Source of the DNA: Brachymonas denitrificans
Lineage (GTDB): Bacteria > Pseudomonadota > Gammaproteobacteria > Burkholderiales > Burkholderiaceae_C
DNA length: 64,000 bases
Assembly (NCBI RefSeq): GCF_907163135.1
Contig: NZ_CAJQUA010000001.1
Location: 2,247,001-2,311,000 of the forward strand
Direction of reading: 5' to 3'
This document shows positions 1 through 11,984 of this stretch, piece by piece. The position numbers and the translations under genes are program-made. How positions within the stretch are numbered: the first letter of the stretch is position 1; every line of letters starts with the position of its first letter. The notes below the pieces were generated by a model that ran no database searches, was not told the origin of the DNA, and worked only from the letters and a program-made list of their open reading frames with translations.

Positions 1-1261
1 GGAAAGCAAGCGTCTGCAGACCGACAGCCTGAAGTATCTGGGCGGCCCGATGGTCGGCCTGTCTGCCGGAGCGACCCGCTACAACCTGCAGGGCGACCTG
101 GACACGGCCGAACTCAGGCAGGACATGGGCGGCCAGCTCTCCGGCGTGGGTGCGCTGTTTCCGGCGCCGCTGGGGCAGCTGGTGACGCGGCTGCCGCAGG
201 CCATTCCCGACACGCTTCCCTACGAGGTGACAGGCACCCGCACCAGCCAGTCCGTCAACGCCGTCTGGCCGGTCTATACCGGTGGCCTGACGCGTGCCGT
301 GAGGGGATTCAGCGCGGCCCAGCAGCAGGAGGCCGCGGCAGAGGCCCAGCACACCGCGCACCAGCTGGAGGACACGCTGGTACAGCGCTATTTCGGCGTG
401 CAGCTGGCCCGCCGTGCGCTGATGCTGCGCCAGCAGGCCGCCAGCACCATTGCCGAGCATGACCATGCCGCCGAGCGGCTGCTGCAGGTCGGCATGATCG
501 CCCGTGTGGACCGGCTGCAGGCCAGCGTGGCGCTGGAGCAGGCGCGGCGCGAGCAGCTCAAGGCGCAGGGCGACCTGGCGCTGGCGCAGGCCGCCCTGCA
601 AAGCCTGCTGCACAGCGAGCAGGCAGTGCAGCCGAGCACGCCACTGTTCGTCGATACGCGCCCGCTGCCGCCGCTGGAGCAGTTCCGCCAGCTGGCGCTG
701 GGCCATCACCCCGGGCTGGAGAAGGTTGCGGCGAAGAAAGCACAGGCCGAGCAGCTGCATGCGCTGGAATCCTCGCGCTGGAAACCGACCGTGACCCTGT
801 TCGGCCGGCGCGAACTGCAGCGCAACAACAGCAGCTGGATGGCCGGTGTGCAGGCCAACTGGACGCTGTGGTCCTCGGTGGACCGCAGCGCCATGCAGCA
901 GGCTGCGGCGCAGCGCATCATCCAGGCCGAACGCACCGATGCACAGGTGCGCAGCGACATCGCGCTGCTGGTGGAAAAGAACTGGCGCGCCCTCGACGAC
1001 GCCCGCCAGCAGTATCTGGCGCTGGCGCCCGGCGTGCAGCTGGCGCAGGAGATGATGCGCCTGCGCTCCAGCGGTCTGCGCGAGGGCACCAGCACCATGA
1101 TCGACCTGATCGATGCGCATACCCAGTACACCAAGGCCGAAACCGAACGCGCCAAGGCCGCGCATGACTATGTGCTGGCGCTGTCGCGCCTGCTGGAGAG
1201 TGCCGGCGTACCCGAGCAGTTCGACAGTTACGCCCAGCGCGCCGATGTGCGGCTGCGCTGA
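1..1261 (+). CDS. TolC-family outer membrane efflux protein (5' truncated)
   Basis: Outer-membrane channel subunit of a tripartite exporter. The reading frame is already open at base 2 and runs past the first ATG at 50, so the true start lies before the window; about 419 codons are visible. The protein is rich in long amphipathic Gln/Ala/Leu helices (roughly bases 310-640 and 890-1230), alternating with short strand-like segments such as the one around WMAGVQANWTLW, as in OEP/TolC repeats. It is followed after 27 bp by an HlyD-type adaptor and two ABC-2 permeases on the same strand, which fits a type I-like export complex. Function by family and context; substrate unknown. Confidence 0.85.
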   Translation, partial: ESKRLQTDSLKYLGGPMVGLSAGATRYNLQGDLDTAELRQDMGGQLSGVGALFPAPLGQLVTRLPQAIPDTLPYEVTGTRTSQSVNAVWPVYTGGLTRAVRGFSAAQQQEAAAEAQHTAHQLEDTLVQRYFGVQLARRALMLRQQAASTIAEHDHAAERLLQVGMIARVDRLQASVALEQARREQLKAQGDLALAQAALQSLLHSEQAVQPSTPLFVDTRPLPPLEQFRQLALGHHPGLEKVAAKKAQAEQLHALESSRWKPTVTLFGRRELQRNNSSWMAGVQANWTLWSSVDRSAMQQAAAQRIIQAERTDAQVRSDIALLVEKNWRALDDARQQYLALAPGVQLAQEMMRLRSSGLREGTSTMIDLIDAHTQYTKAETERAKAAHDYVLALSRLLESAGVPEQFDSYAQRADVRLR

Positions 1262-1288
1262 CGCCCCCTGATTTTCCGAAAGCATTGC

Positions 1289-2272
1289 ATGCAGAAAACG
1301 ACGCTTCGCAAGACCGTATTGGCCCTGGCCCTGCTGGCCGTGGCGGGCACCATCGGCTACGGCCTGTGGCGTGCCGCCGTGCCGCCCGCCGTGGTGCTGC
1401 AAGGGCAGATGGAGGCGCAGGAAACCGATGTGGCGCCCAAGGTGGCCGGCCGCATTGGCGAGGTGCTGGTGCGCGAAGGCCAGCAGGTGCGCTCCGGAGA
1501 CGCGCTGATCCGCATGGACAGCCCCGAGATCGAGGCCAAGGTGGCGCAGGCACAGGCCGCGCGCGATGCCGCCAGCGCGGTGGCGCGCAAGGCCGCCAAT
1601 GGCGCCCGTCCGCAGGAAGTGGAAATGGCCCGCGCCAACTGGCAGCGCGCCCAGGCCGCGGCCGATCTGGCCAGCAAGAGCTGGCAGCGCGTGGACCGGC
1701 TCGCACGAGAAGGGCTGGTGGCCGCGCAGAAGCGCGATGAAGCCTATGCCAATTTCGTGGCCGCACGCGATCAGGCCACGGCGGCCCGTGCCCAGTACGA
1801 CCTGGCCGTGGCCGGTGCCCGCAGCGAGGACCGTGCCGCCGCCAACGCGCAGGAGCGCCAGGTGGCTGCCGTGGTGGCCGAGGCGCGCGTGGCGCAGTCC
1901 GAAGCGGCCCTGTCCAGCCCGGTGGCTGGCGAAGTGGCCAAGGTCTACGCCAAGGTCGGCGAGATTGCGCCGCAGGGCGTGCCGGTAGTCACCGTGGTCG
2001 ACCTGCAGGACCAGTGGCTGGTGCTGAACGTGCGCGAGGACCGGGTGCAGCGCTTTGCCATCGGCAGCCAGTTCGAGGGCAGCATCCCGGCGCTGAAGCA
2101 GGACAAGGTGGTGTTCAAGGTCACCGCCAGCTCGGTGCTGCCGGACTTTGCCACCTGGCGTGCCACGCGCAGCGACCAGGGCTTCGACATGCGCACCTTC
2201 GAGATCAAGGCCAGGCCACTGCAGCCGATTGCCGGCGTGCGCCCCGGCATGAGCGTGCTGGTGCAGCCCTGA
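1289..2272 (+). CDS. HlyD-family periplasmic adaptor (membrane fusion protein)
   Basis: 327-residue adaptor linking the inner-membrane permeases to the TolC-like channel. An N-terminal signal anchor spans about residues 9-28. It is followed by a lipoyl-like half motif (VAPKVAGRIGEVLVREGQ, about 48-65), a long Ala-rich helical hairpin (about 85-195) and the second lipoyl half (SSPVAGEVAKVYAKVGEIA), then a beta-barrel region. The start ATG lies 27 bp after the preceding stop; the permease gene starts 15 bp downstream, so the four genes are probably one operon. Resembles the YbhG/YhiI adaptors of ABC-type drug exporters. Confidence 0.9.
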   Translation: MQKTTLRKTVLALALLAVAGTIGYGLWRAAVPPAVVLQGQMEAQETDVAPKVAGRIGEVLVREGQQVRSGDALIRMDSPEIEAKVAQAQAARDAASAVARKAANGARPQEVEMARANWQRAQAAADLASKSWQRVDRLAREGLVAAQKRDEAYANFVAARDQATAARAQYDLAVAGARSEDRAAANAQERQVAAVVAEARVAQSEAALSSPVAGEVAKVYAKVGEIAPQGVPVVTVVDLQDQWLVLNVREDRVQRFAIGSQFEGSIPALKQDKVVFKVTASSVLPDFATWRATRSDQGFDMRTFEIKARPLQPIAGVRPGMSVLVQP

Positions 2273-2287
2273 GCCGGGGGGCAAGCC

Positions 2288-3487
2288 ATGCTGCGCATCG
2301 CCCGAGCCAGCGCCCTGCATGAGTGGGAGCGCCTGCGCGAAGATCCCTGGGACCTGGCCATGATCAGCCTGGTGCCCATGCTGACCGTGCTGCTGCTGTG
2401 GTGGATTTTCTCGGCCGGACTGCCGGGAAAGCTGCCGATCGGCCTGCTGGATCAGGATCACAGCGCGCTGTCGCGCCAGGCGGCGCGCCTGCTGCAGGCT
2501 TCGCCCGGGCTGGACATCACCCGTTCGCTGGCGAGCGAGCGTGAGGCCGAACAGGCACTGCGCAGCGGCCGTATCGAGGCCTATGTGCAGATTCCGCCAG
2601 ACTTTGCGCGGCAGGTTGCAAGCGCACGGCCCACGCGCGTGGTGCTGGTGCACAACGCCCAGCGCAGCATGCCCTCGGGCGCGGTGCAGCGCGATGTGCG
2701 TGCAGCCATCGGGGCCCTTTCGGCCGGCATCGAACTGGAGGCGCGCATGCGGCGCGGGCAGAGCCCGGCACAGGCCGAGCAGGCTCTCGCGCCGCTGCGC
2801 CTCGATGCCGCCGGGCTGTTCAACATCTCCGCCAACTACCAGGTGTTTCTGGCCACCACGCTGATGCCGGCGCTGCTGCACATCCTGGCCATGACGGCCG
2901 GTGCCTGGGCCATGGGACGCAAGCTGCGCGACCGCTCGCTCGACGTCTGGCTGCGCGATGCCATCGGCGAATCCTTCGGCGCGCTGCCGCGCTGGAGCGA
3001 ACTGCTGGCCGCGATCCTGGGCAAGGTGGTGTGGCCCATGCTGGGCATGATGGCAGCCGCCAGCGTGGCCTTCACCCTGATGACGACGCGGCTGCACGCC
3101 GCACCGGGCGCCTGGGTCATGACCTGGTCGGGCCTGTTGCTGCTGGTGCTGCTGTCGGTGGCGCTGGGGGCGCTGGCCGCCTCGCTGACGCTGTCGTTGC
3201 GCATGGCACTGTCGATGACCGGATTCATCACTGCACCCGCGTTTGCCTTCAGCGGCGTGGGCTATCCGGTGCTGGCGATGCCGCCGGGCGCCCAGCTCTG
3301 GGCCAATGCACTGCCGCTCACGCACTACCTGCAGCTGCAGGTGCGCATGCTGGAGATGCAGGCGCCGCTGGCGCTGGCCGTCTGGCCGCTGGCAAGCCTG
3401 GCCCTGGGAACGCTGGCAACGCTGGCGCTGGCGGCGCTGGCGTTGCGCCGCGCGCAGGCGCTGCCCGAACGCTGGGGGGCACGCTGA
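2288..3487 (+). CDS. ABC-2 type transporter permease, first of two
   Basis: 399-residue inner-membrane permease of the YhhJ/YbhR type. It has one membrane segment near residues 25-44, a large extracytoplasmic domain (about 45-185, containing LLDQDHSALSRQAARLLQASP), then about five C-terminal membrane segments. The second permease downstream has the same architecture and a related motif (VVDLDHSALSRQITRFAQASP), so the two are paralogous half-transporters. No ATP-binding subunit lies in this stretch; it may be upstream of the window or elsewhere. Confidence 0.88.
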   Translation: MLRIARASALHEWERLREDPWDLAMISLVPMLTVLLLWWIFSAGLPGKLPIGLLDQDHSALSRQAARLLQASPGLDITRSLASEREAEQALRSGRIEAYVQIPPDFARQVASARPTRVVLVHNAQRSMPSGAVQRDVRAAIGALSAGIELEARMRRGQSPAQAEQALAPLRLDAAGLFNISANYQVFLATTLMPALLHILAMTAGAWAMGRKLRDRSLDVWLRDAIGESFGALPRWSELLAAILGKVVWPMLGMMAAASVAFTLMTTRLHAAPGAWVMTWSGLLLLVLLSVALGALAASLTLSLRMALSMTGFITAPAFAFSGVGYPVLAMPPGAQLWANALPLTHYLQLQVRMLEMQAPLALAVWPLASLALGTLATLALAALALRRAQALPERWGAR

Positions 3488-3527
3488 TGGCGGCACTTCG
3501 TCCCTGTGCAGGGCGGGAGGTCTGCTG

Positions 3528-4775
3528 ATGGCGACCTTTCTGCGCGAACTGCTGGCCACCTGGCGTGCCGCCTTTACCGATGCCGGTACCGTGCTGCTGC
3601 TGGTGATCGCGCCGGTAATCTACGGCTTCTTCTACCCCTGGCCCTACAGCACCGAAGTGGCGCAGCGCGTGCCGGTGGCGGTGGTCGATCTGGACCACTC
3701 GGCCCTGTCGCGCCAGATCACGCGCTTTGCCCAGGCCAGCCCGCGGCTGGCCGTGCAGACGCTGGCGTCCGAGGCGGAGGCGAAACAGGCGTTCTGGGAA
3801 GGACGCATCGTCGGCTATGCGGTGCTGCCGCGTGATCTCAAGCGCGACGTGCTGCGCGGCCGGCAGGCGGTGGTGCCGGTGGCCGCCAATGGCAGCTACC
3901 TGCTGCTGAACAAGACGGTGCTGTACGGCTTTGCGGAGGCGGTGGGCACGGTCTCGGCGGGGATCGAGCTGCGCCAGCTGGGTGCACGCGGGGTGGCGCC
4001 TGACGTGGCCAATGCGCTGCGCGACCCGGTACCGTTGCAGGCCGTGGCGCAATTCAATCCGGCCGAAGGCTATGGCAGCAGCCTGGTGCCGGCGGTGGCG
4101 ATGCTGATCCTGCAGCAGACGCTGCTGATGGCGGCGGGGATGCTGATCGGCACCTGGGCGGAGCAGGAAGCGGAGTCGGAACCGGAGCCGGTGCTGCGGC
4201 AGCAGTTGCAGAACTCCGGCGCCCTGCGAGTCACTGATGGCCCCGAAAGCGGCCATGCGCCAGCGTCACATGAGGGTTCCATGCCGGCGGCTGCGCCTCC
4301 CCTGCTGCGCACTACTGCCGCCGGCTGGACGGCACGCGTCGTGGCACTGGCCGTGCCGAATGCGCTGCTGGGGGCGTTCTACTTCGGCTGGCTGTTCCAG
4401 TGGCAGGGCTACGGCCATGGCGGCAACGTGCCGGCCAGCGTGCTGCTGATCGCGCTGTTCAGCCTGGCCTGCGCCGCGCTGGGCTGCCTGCTGGGGCTGG
4501 CGCTGCGCAACCGCGAGCGTGCCATGCAGCTGCTGCTGTTCGGGGCGCTGCCGCTGTTCTTCCTGAGCGGCCACCCCTGGCCGGTGAGTGCGCTGCCGGA
4601 AGCCCTGCAACTGCTGCGCTGGCTGTCGCCCAGTACGCCCGCGATCGAGGCCTCGATCCGACTCAACCAGATGGGGGCCAGCCTGGCGGACGTGGCGCCG
4701 CAGATGCTGGCGCTGGCTGTGCTCGGAGCGACAGGCTTCGCGGCATTGATCCGGCTGGGCTCAAAACGCCGGTAG
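3528..4775 (+). CDS. ABC-2 type transporter permease, second of two
   Basis: 415-residue permease, paralogous to the preceding one. The frame is open much further upstream, but the ATG at 3528 is preceded by GGGCGGGAGGT and gives the expected N-terminus (MATFLRELLATWRAAF) before the first membrane helix, so I take it as the start. Layout: one helix (about 20-38), extracytoplasmic domain, about five helices. Unusual is a hydrophilic insert between helices 2 and 3 (bases about 4160-4310, starting AEQEAESEPEPVLRQQ), probably a cytoplasmic loop and absent from the first permease. Last gene of the export operon; it ends 34 bp before the convergent TerC gene. Confidence 0.86.
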   Translation: MATFLRELLATWRAAFTDAGTVLLLVIAPVIYGFFYPWPYSTEVAQRVPVAVVDLDHSALSRQITRFAQASPRLAVQTLASEAEAKQAFWEGRIVGYAVLPRDLKRDVLRGRQAVVPVAANGSYLLLNKTVLYGFAEAVGTVSAGIELRQLGARGVAPDVANALRDPVPLQAVAQFNPAEGYGSSLVPAVAMLILQQTLLMAAGMLIGTWAEQEAESEPEPVLRQQLQNSGALRVTDGPESGHAPASHEGSMPAAAPPLLRTTAAGWTARVVALAVPNALLGAFYFGWLFQWQGYGHGGNVPASVLLIALFSLACAALGCLLGLALRNRERAMQLLLFGALPLFFLSGHPWPVSALPEALQLLRWLSPSTPAIEASIRLNQMGASLADVAPQMLALAVLGATGFAALIRLGSKRR

Positions 4776-4809
4776 GCGCGATGCACGAACGCAACCGCGG
4801 TGCTGCAAA

Positions 4810-5538
4810 TCAGCGCTGCCCCGCCTCCTGCCGTGCCAGCGCCTCGTTGACTTCTTCCACTTCCTGCGCATGGATCTGGCGCTGGCGGCGCCAGCCAGCG
4901 ATCAGCACCAGGGCCACCACCAGGGCCACGAAACCCCAGTACCAGAGCGGACTGGTGGCAAAGAAGGCCTTGAGCTGCCACGGCTCGTTCACGATCATCT
5001 TGGCCGCAGTAAAGGCCAGCACGCCGGCGCCGAGGAAAGTGATGATGGGGAAACGATCCACCAGCTTGAGCACCAGCGAGCTGCCGAACACCATGATCGG
5101 GATGCTGATCAGCAGGCCGGCCACCACCAGGTCGATGGCGCCGTGCGCGGCACCGGCCACGCCGAGTACGTTGTCCACGCCCATCAGGGCATCGGCGACC
5201 ACGATGGTTTTAATGGCGCCCCAGAACGAGGTGGCGCTTTCGCCGCCTTCCTCGTCGTGGCTTTCGTCGGAGAGCAGCTTGTAGGCGATGTAGATCAGGC
5301 CGAGACCACCGACCAGCATCAGACCCGGAATGCGCAGCAGCCAGACCACGCCAATGGTCATGAGGGTACGCACCACCACCGCACCCAGCGTGCCCCAGAC
5401 GATGGCGCGCCGCTGCAGGTGCTTGGGCAGGTTGCGCGCCGCCAGCGCGATCACGATGGCGTTGTCACCCGCCAGTACCAGGTCAATCAGAATAATGGCC
5501 AGCAGCGAAGACCACCAGCCGGGAGACAGCAACTCCAT
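4810..5538 (-). CDS. TerC-family integral membrane protein
   Basis: 242-residue TerC/YjbE-type protein with about seven membrane helices. The hallmark acidic motifs lie in the membrane: LAGDNAIVIALA near residues 19-30 and MGVDNVLGVAGAAHGAIDL in the middle. Members are linked to tellurite resistance or to manganese export and metalation of exported proteins; which applies here is not visible. Start chosen at MELLSPGWW because GGAAAGGA lies 5 nt upstream; a ten-codon extension (to 5568) lacks a ribosome binding site. Confidence 0.9.
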   Translation of the reverse strand: MELLSPGWWSSLLAIILIDLVLAGDNAIVIALAARNLPKHLQRRAIVWGTLGAVVVRTLMTIGVVWLLRIPGLMLVGGLGLIYIAYKLLSDESHDEEGGESATSFWGAIKTIVVADALMGVDNVLGVAGAAHGAIDLVVAGLLISIPIMVFGSSLVLKLVDRFPIITFLGAGVLAFTAAKMIVNEPWQLKAFFATSPLWYWGFVALVVALVLIAGWRRQRQIHAQEVEEVNEALARQEAGQR

Positions 5539-5604
5539 ACAATCCTTTCCGGCGCCCCGCGCCGTCAACCCTTTATTGTACGAGCGCTGCGTGTCAGTGC
5601 TGCT

Positions 5605-5787
5605 TCAGTGGCAACTGCCGCCGTCGCGCTTGCCCGGGCAATTGGCACAGGCGTCGCTGCTGCCGGCATCACCGCAGCCGCCCGCCTTGCCCCCCAGGCG
5701 CTCGCGCCAGGCGCCCGGCATCAGCTTCCAGACGGCATACACGGCGGCCAGCGCCACCACGGCATAGACGATGATTTCCTGCCACAT
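5605..5787 (-). CDS. Small Cys-rich membrane protein of the feo operon (FeoB-associated)
   Basis: 60 residues: one membrane helix (about 4-24, IIVYAVVALAAVYAVWKL), then a Cys-rich tail with CGDAGSSDACANCPGKRDGGSC. It begins 17 bp after the feoB stop on the same strand, the usual place of the FeoB-associated Cys-rich protein (FeoC-like position). Four cysteines in the tail could bind iron or a cluster; that is inference. Start ATG has GGAGGAGACC just upstream. Confidence 0.8.
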   Translation of the reverse strand: MWQEIIVYAVVALAAVYAVWKLMPGAWRERLGGKAGGCGDAGSSDACANCPGKRDGGSCH

Positions 5788-5804
5788 GCTGGTCTCCTCC
5801 TGCC

Positions 5805-7698
<1,894 letters not shown>

Positions 7699-7709
<11 letters not shown>

Positions 7710-7986
7710 CGGCCACTCCCGGCGTGACGCAGATGCGGTCCGCCTCGTGGCGACGCAGGGCAAAGGTGGTGTGGCCCACGCGCACGGCCAGCGGATCGCG
7801 CCGCAGTCCGGCAGAGGCCATGATGCGCACCGGTTCGCCGGGCACGAAGCCGATCTCGAGCAGGCGCAGCATCAGTGCGTCGTCAGTGCCGTCCGGCGCC
7901 GGGAGCACCCGGCGCACCGTGGCCCATTGGCCGATGGGCAGCGCGTGCAGGCGCACGTCTTCCATCCCGTGTTGACTGTGTTGCAT
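7699..7986 (-). CDS. feoA: Ferrous iron transport protein A
   Basis: About 95-residue cytosolic SH3-like protein that supports FeoB. It carries the typical core LLEIGFVPGEPVRIMASAGLRRDPLAVRV and an Arg/Val-rich end. Three in-frame ATGs compete (8010, 7986, 7965). The first lies only about 7 nt after the start of transcription implied by the -10 inside the Fur-like box, so 7986 or 7965 is more likely; none has a strong ribosome binding site. First gene of feoA-feoB-Cys-rich protein. Confidence 0.9.
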
Positions 7987-8014
7987 GATCGTGAATGCCC
8001 GGCGATGCATGTTC

Positions 8015-8033
8015 TAAATGAGAATCATACTCG
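8015..8033 (-). promoter_or_regulatory. Fur-like box with overlapping -10 upstream of feoA
   Basis: The plus-strand sequence TAAATGAGAATCATACTCG resembles the Fur consensus (hexamers of NATWAT type, core ATGAGAATCAT). On the minus strand it contains TATGAT (8024-8029), a good -10 for feoA, so Fur-Fe would block RNA polymerase directly. Seen: the sequence. Inferred: the regulator. Confidence 0.7.
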
Positions 8034-8165
8034 ATATAGACCCCGGTGAATCGTGCAATCGGCGTGTTTTTGCCCCGGATCAAGGCCCGGGTGTATCGCC
8101 GGCGCATCAGTACGGCGGACGAGACGGGCGCCCGGCGGAGGGATGACCGGTGGCCGTGCCGTGCC

Positions 8166-8185
8166 GCTCAGCTCAGCTCAGCTCA
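8166..8185. repeat. Pentanucleotide tandem repeat (GCTCA)4
   Basis: Four perfect copies of GCTCA that end on the stop codon of the glutathione transferase gene (TCA on the plus strand, 8183-8185). The repeat lies outside the coding part, so copy-number change would not alter the protein. Confidence 0.85.
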
Positions 8186-8800
8186 GCCCGGCATGGTTTC
8201 GGCAAAGCTCGGACGCTGCTCCAGCCGCTCCTGCAGCTGGGCCAGGTTGGGATGCTCGCTGCGCCAGTCGATCTGCGGAAAGCGGAAACTCAGCCAGCCC
8301 AGCGCGCAGCCGACGGCGATGTCGGCCAGGGTGAGGTGCACGCCGCAGCAATGGGGATGGTCGCTCAGGCGGCGGTCCATCTCGGCCACGCCGGCCTGCA
8401 CCTTGGCAAGCTGGCGGTTGATCCAGGCCTGGCTGCGCTCGGCGTCGCTGCGGCCGTCCCACACGGCTTCGAGGCGGGCCAGCGCGCCGGCATCGCAAAC
8501 GCCGTCGGCAAGTGCCTCCCATACCTTCACGTCCAGCCGGTCGCGGCTGGAGGCCGGCACCAGCTTGCCCACCGGGCTGAGGGTGTCGAGGTATTCGGCG
8601 ATGACGCGCGAGTCGTAGATGACGTCGCCCGACTTGAGCAACTGCAGCGTGGGCACCTTGCCCAGCGGGTTGGTGTCGGCCATGTCGCAATCGGGCGCCC
8701 ACACATCGGTTGGCTCGAACTGGTATTCGAGTTTCTTTTCCGCCATCACCACGCGCACCTTGCGCACGTAGGGGCTGGTTGTGGAGCCAAAGAGTTTCAT
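8183..8800 (-). CDS. Glutathione S-transferase family protein
   Basis: 205 residues. The N-terminal thioredoxin-like domain (about 1-78) begins MKLFGSTTSPYVRKVRVVMAEK and holds the glutathione-site motifs NPLGKVPTL and DSRVIAEYL. The C-terminal helical domain (about 85-200) includes LTLADIAVGCALGWLSFR, the usual N-capping motif region. A soluble cytosolic enzyme that conjugates glutathione or reduces; no substrate can be read from the sequence. It is transcribed alone and diverges from purB. Confidence 0.92.
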   Translation of the reverse strand: MKLFGSTTSPYVRKVRVVMAEKKLEYQFEPTDVWAPDCDMADTNPLGKVPTLQLLKSGDVIYDSRVIAEYLDTLSPVGKLVPASSRDRLDVKVWEALADGVCDAGALARLEAVWDGRSDAERSQAWINRQLAKVQAGVAEMDRRLSDHPHCCGVHLTLADIAVGCALGWLSFRFPQIDWRSEHPNLAQLQERLEQRPSFAETMPG

Positions 8801-8912
8801 GCCGGTTGCAGCTGTTATACGAAGGCCTCATTGTAGCCAGCCGTCCGCGTCCGGGTGCAGTGCCGCAGATGTAAAAGGCGGTATCCGCAAGTGTTGCTGC
8901 ACTGCAGCATGA

Positions 8913-10349
<1,437 letters not shown>

Positions 10350-10370
10350 TTGCGGCTGCGTTCACGACCA

Positions 10371-10405
10371 GGCCACCTGCCGCAAGGCCGGTGGCCTTGT
10401 TTTTT
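10371..10405 (+). terminator. Rho-independent terminator after purB
   Basis: GGCCAC and GTGGCC form a stem around a GC-rich loop, and the 3' arm is followed by TTGTTTTTT. A shorter alternative hairpin (AAGGCC-GGT-GGCCTT) uses the same U-run. Located 20-55 bp past the purB stop and before the convergent gene end at 10419. Confidence 0.8.
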
Positions 10406-10418
10406 GCACGCCGCTCGC

Positions 10419-10727
10419 TCAGGCAATCATCCAGTAGATCAGCACCAGCGAGGAGGCCAGCAGGGCCGCATGGCCGATGGCGAGCAGGCCGGCCAGAAGT
10501 TCGCGGTCGGCGCGCAGGCGACCCCGGTTCTGCCAGCTGTAGGCCAGCGCGAGCCCGGAGCCGATCGGAATGCTCATCAGCGCCAGCTGGGTACTGGCAA
10601 AGAACAGGGCATCGATGAACTGGCTTTCGCCGAAAAGGCCGAAAGTCAGCACGAGGACGACGAACACCAGCACCGGTGCGGCACAGGCGACAAGGAAGGC
10701 AACAGGTTTTTTCGAAAGCGTGCGCAT
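10419..10727 (-). CDS. Small hypothetical inner-membrane protein
   Basis: 102 residues from the ATG at 10727 (MRTLSKKPVAFLVACAAPV). About three hydrophobic segments: residues 9-29, 40-60 and 78-100. A basic stretch between the second and third (RGRLRADRE) suggests a cytoplasmic loop. I do not recognise a family. The frame continues upstream to 10946, but that part is Arg/Pro/Ser-rich and has no membrane character, so I exclude it. Convergent with purB. Confidence 0.6.
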   Translation of the reverse strand: MRTLSKKPVAFLVACAAPVLVFVVLVLTFGLFGESQFIDALFFASTQLALMSIPIGSGLALAYSWQNRGRLRADRELLAGLLAIGHAALLASSLVLIYWMIA

Positions 10728-11006
10728 GAGACAGGGAAAGCCCGCAGGTGGCGGCGCAACCGGCATCAGGACATTCTGATACAAGTTTGCCACACGGGAT
10801 GGAGTATGCCCTGTTTCTGCGTCGGCAGCGCCTTCATCGCCTCCTGCGTTGCGGCGGGATCTGCTGCAGCTGGATGCCGGCGATCTGCGGGTCCGCCTGC
10901 AGTGCCATCCAGGTGGCTGCCATGGCGGCATGCGGCCCAGTCCCACACAGCCCTGTCACCGCGGCGGGGTAGCATGCCCCATGACCCCACCCCGCAGGAG
11001 GCCCGC

Positions 11007-11984
11007 TTGACTACCGCCCTGGACACCATTGCCCCCGCTCCCGCCCCCACTGCGCAACCGCTGCAGGACGAGCGCACGCGCATCGCCGCCCACCTGATGG
11101 AGCGCCAGGCCAGCATCTCGCCGCGCTATCTGTACGATGCACTGGGCTGCCACCTGTTCGATGCCATCACGGAGCTGGACGAGTACTACCCCACGCGCAC
11201 CGAACGCGCCATTGCCGAACAGCATCGCGTGCCCATTGCAGGCTTCCTCACCGACCATGCCGGACCGCAGGCGCCGCTGGTGGATCTGGGCGCTGGCAGC
11301 TGCAGCAAGGCGCCGTTCTCGTTCGGGCCGCTGGGCTGCACCGAATATGTGGCCGTCGATCTGGCGCGCGATCACGTGGAGCGCGCCCTGCTGGGGCTGC
11401 GCACACGCCATCCCGGCGTGCGCATGCAGTGCGTGGCGCTGGACCTGGTCTGGCACCTGCCGAAACTGGCCTCGCATGTCGCACGCCCGGCAGTGCTGTT
11501 CTATCCGGGCTCGAGCATCGGCAACTTCGAGCCGGAGCAGGCGCTGCGCCTGCTGCGCGAAATGCATGCCGTGGCACGGGGCGGTGCGCTGCTGATCGGG
11601 GTGGATCTGTGGAAATCGCCGGCAGAGCTGCAAGCCGCCTACGACGACGCCACCGGCGTGACGGCCGCCTTCAACCGCAACGTGCTGCGCCATGTGAACC
11701 GGCTGATCGGAGCGGACTTCGACCCGCGCCAGTGGCAGCACATCGCCCATGTGGACAGCGAGCGCCAGCGCGTGGAAATGCGGCTGGCCGCCATCGGTGC
11801 GCAGACCGTGCACTGGCCCGGCGGCGAGCGCCGTTTTGCCGATGCCGAGTACATCCACACCGAAAACTCCTACAAATGGACGCGGGACGGTTTTGCCGAC
11901 TGCCTGCAGCAGGCCGGCTGGCAGGCCCCGCGCTCCTGGACCGACGACCATGCCCGCTTCGCCCTCTTTGCCGCCGCGGCCTGA
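11007..11984 (+). CDS. egtD: L-histidine N-alpha-methyltransferase (ergothioneine biosynthesis EgtD)
   Basis: 325 residues. Makes hercynine (N-alpha-trimethylhistidine) from histidine and three S-adenosylmethionine. Family marks: RYLYDALGCHLFDAITELDEYYPTR without gaps near the N-terminus, the SAM site VDLGAGSCSK, FYPGSSIGNFEP, and the C-terminal HTENSYKW. Start: the TTG at 11007 sits 7 nt after CAGGAGG and gives the normal family length; an in-frame ATG at 10974 has no clear ribosome binding site. Its end overlaps egtB by 35 bp, so the two are translationally coupled. Confidence 0.93.
   Translation: MTTALDTIAPAPAPTAQPLQDERTRIAAHLMERQASISPRYLYDALGCHLFDAITELDEYYPTRTERAIAEQHRVPIAGFLTDHAGPQAPLVDLGAGSCSKAPFSFGPLGCTEYVAVDLARDHVERALLGLRTRHPGVRMQCVALDLVWHLPKLASHVARPAVLFYPGSSIGNFEPEQALRLLREMHAVARGGALLIGVDLWKSPAELQAAYDDATGVTAAFNRNVLRHVNRLIGADFDPRQWQHIAHVDSERQRVEMRLAAIGAQTVHWPGGERRFADAEYIHTENSYKWTRDGFADCLQQAGWQAPRSWTDDHARFALFAAAA

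Noticed and set aside
8166-8185. Phase-variation candidate (GCTCA)4
   Set aside because: The repeat begins at the stop codon and extends outward, so slippage would not change the protein.
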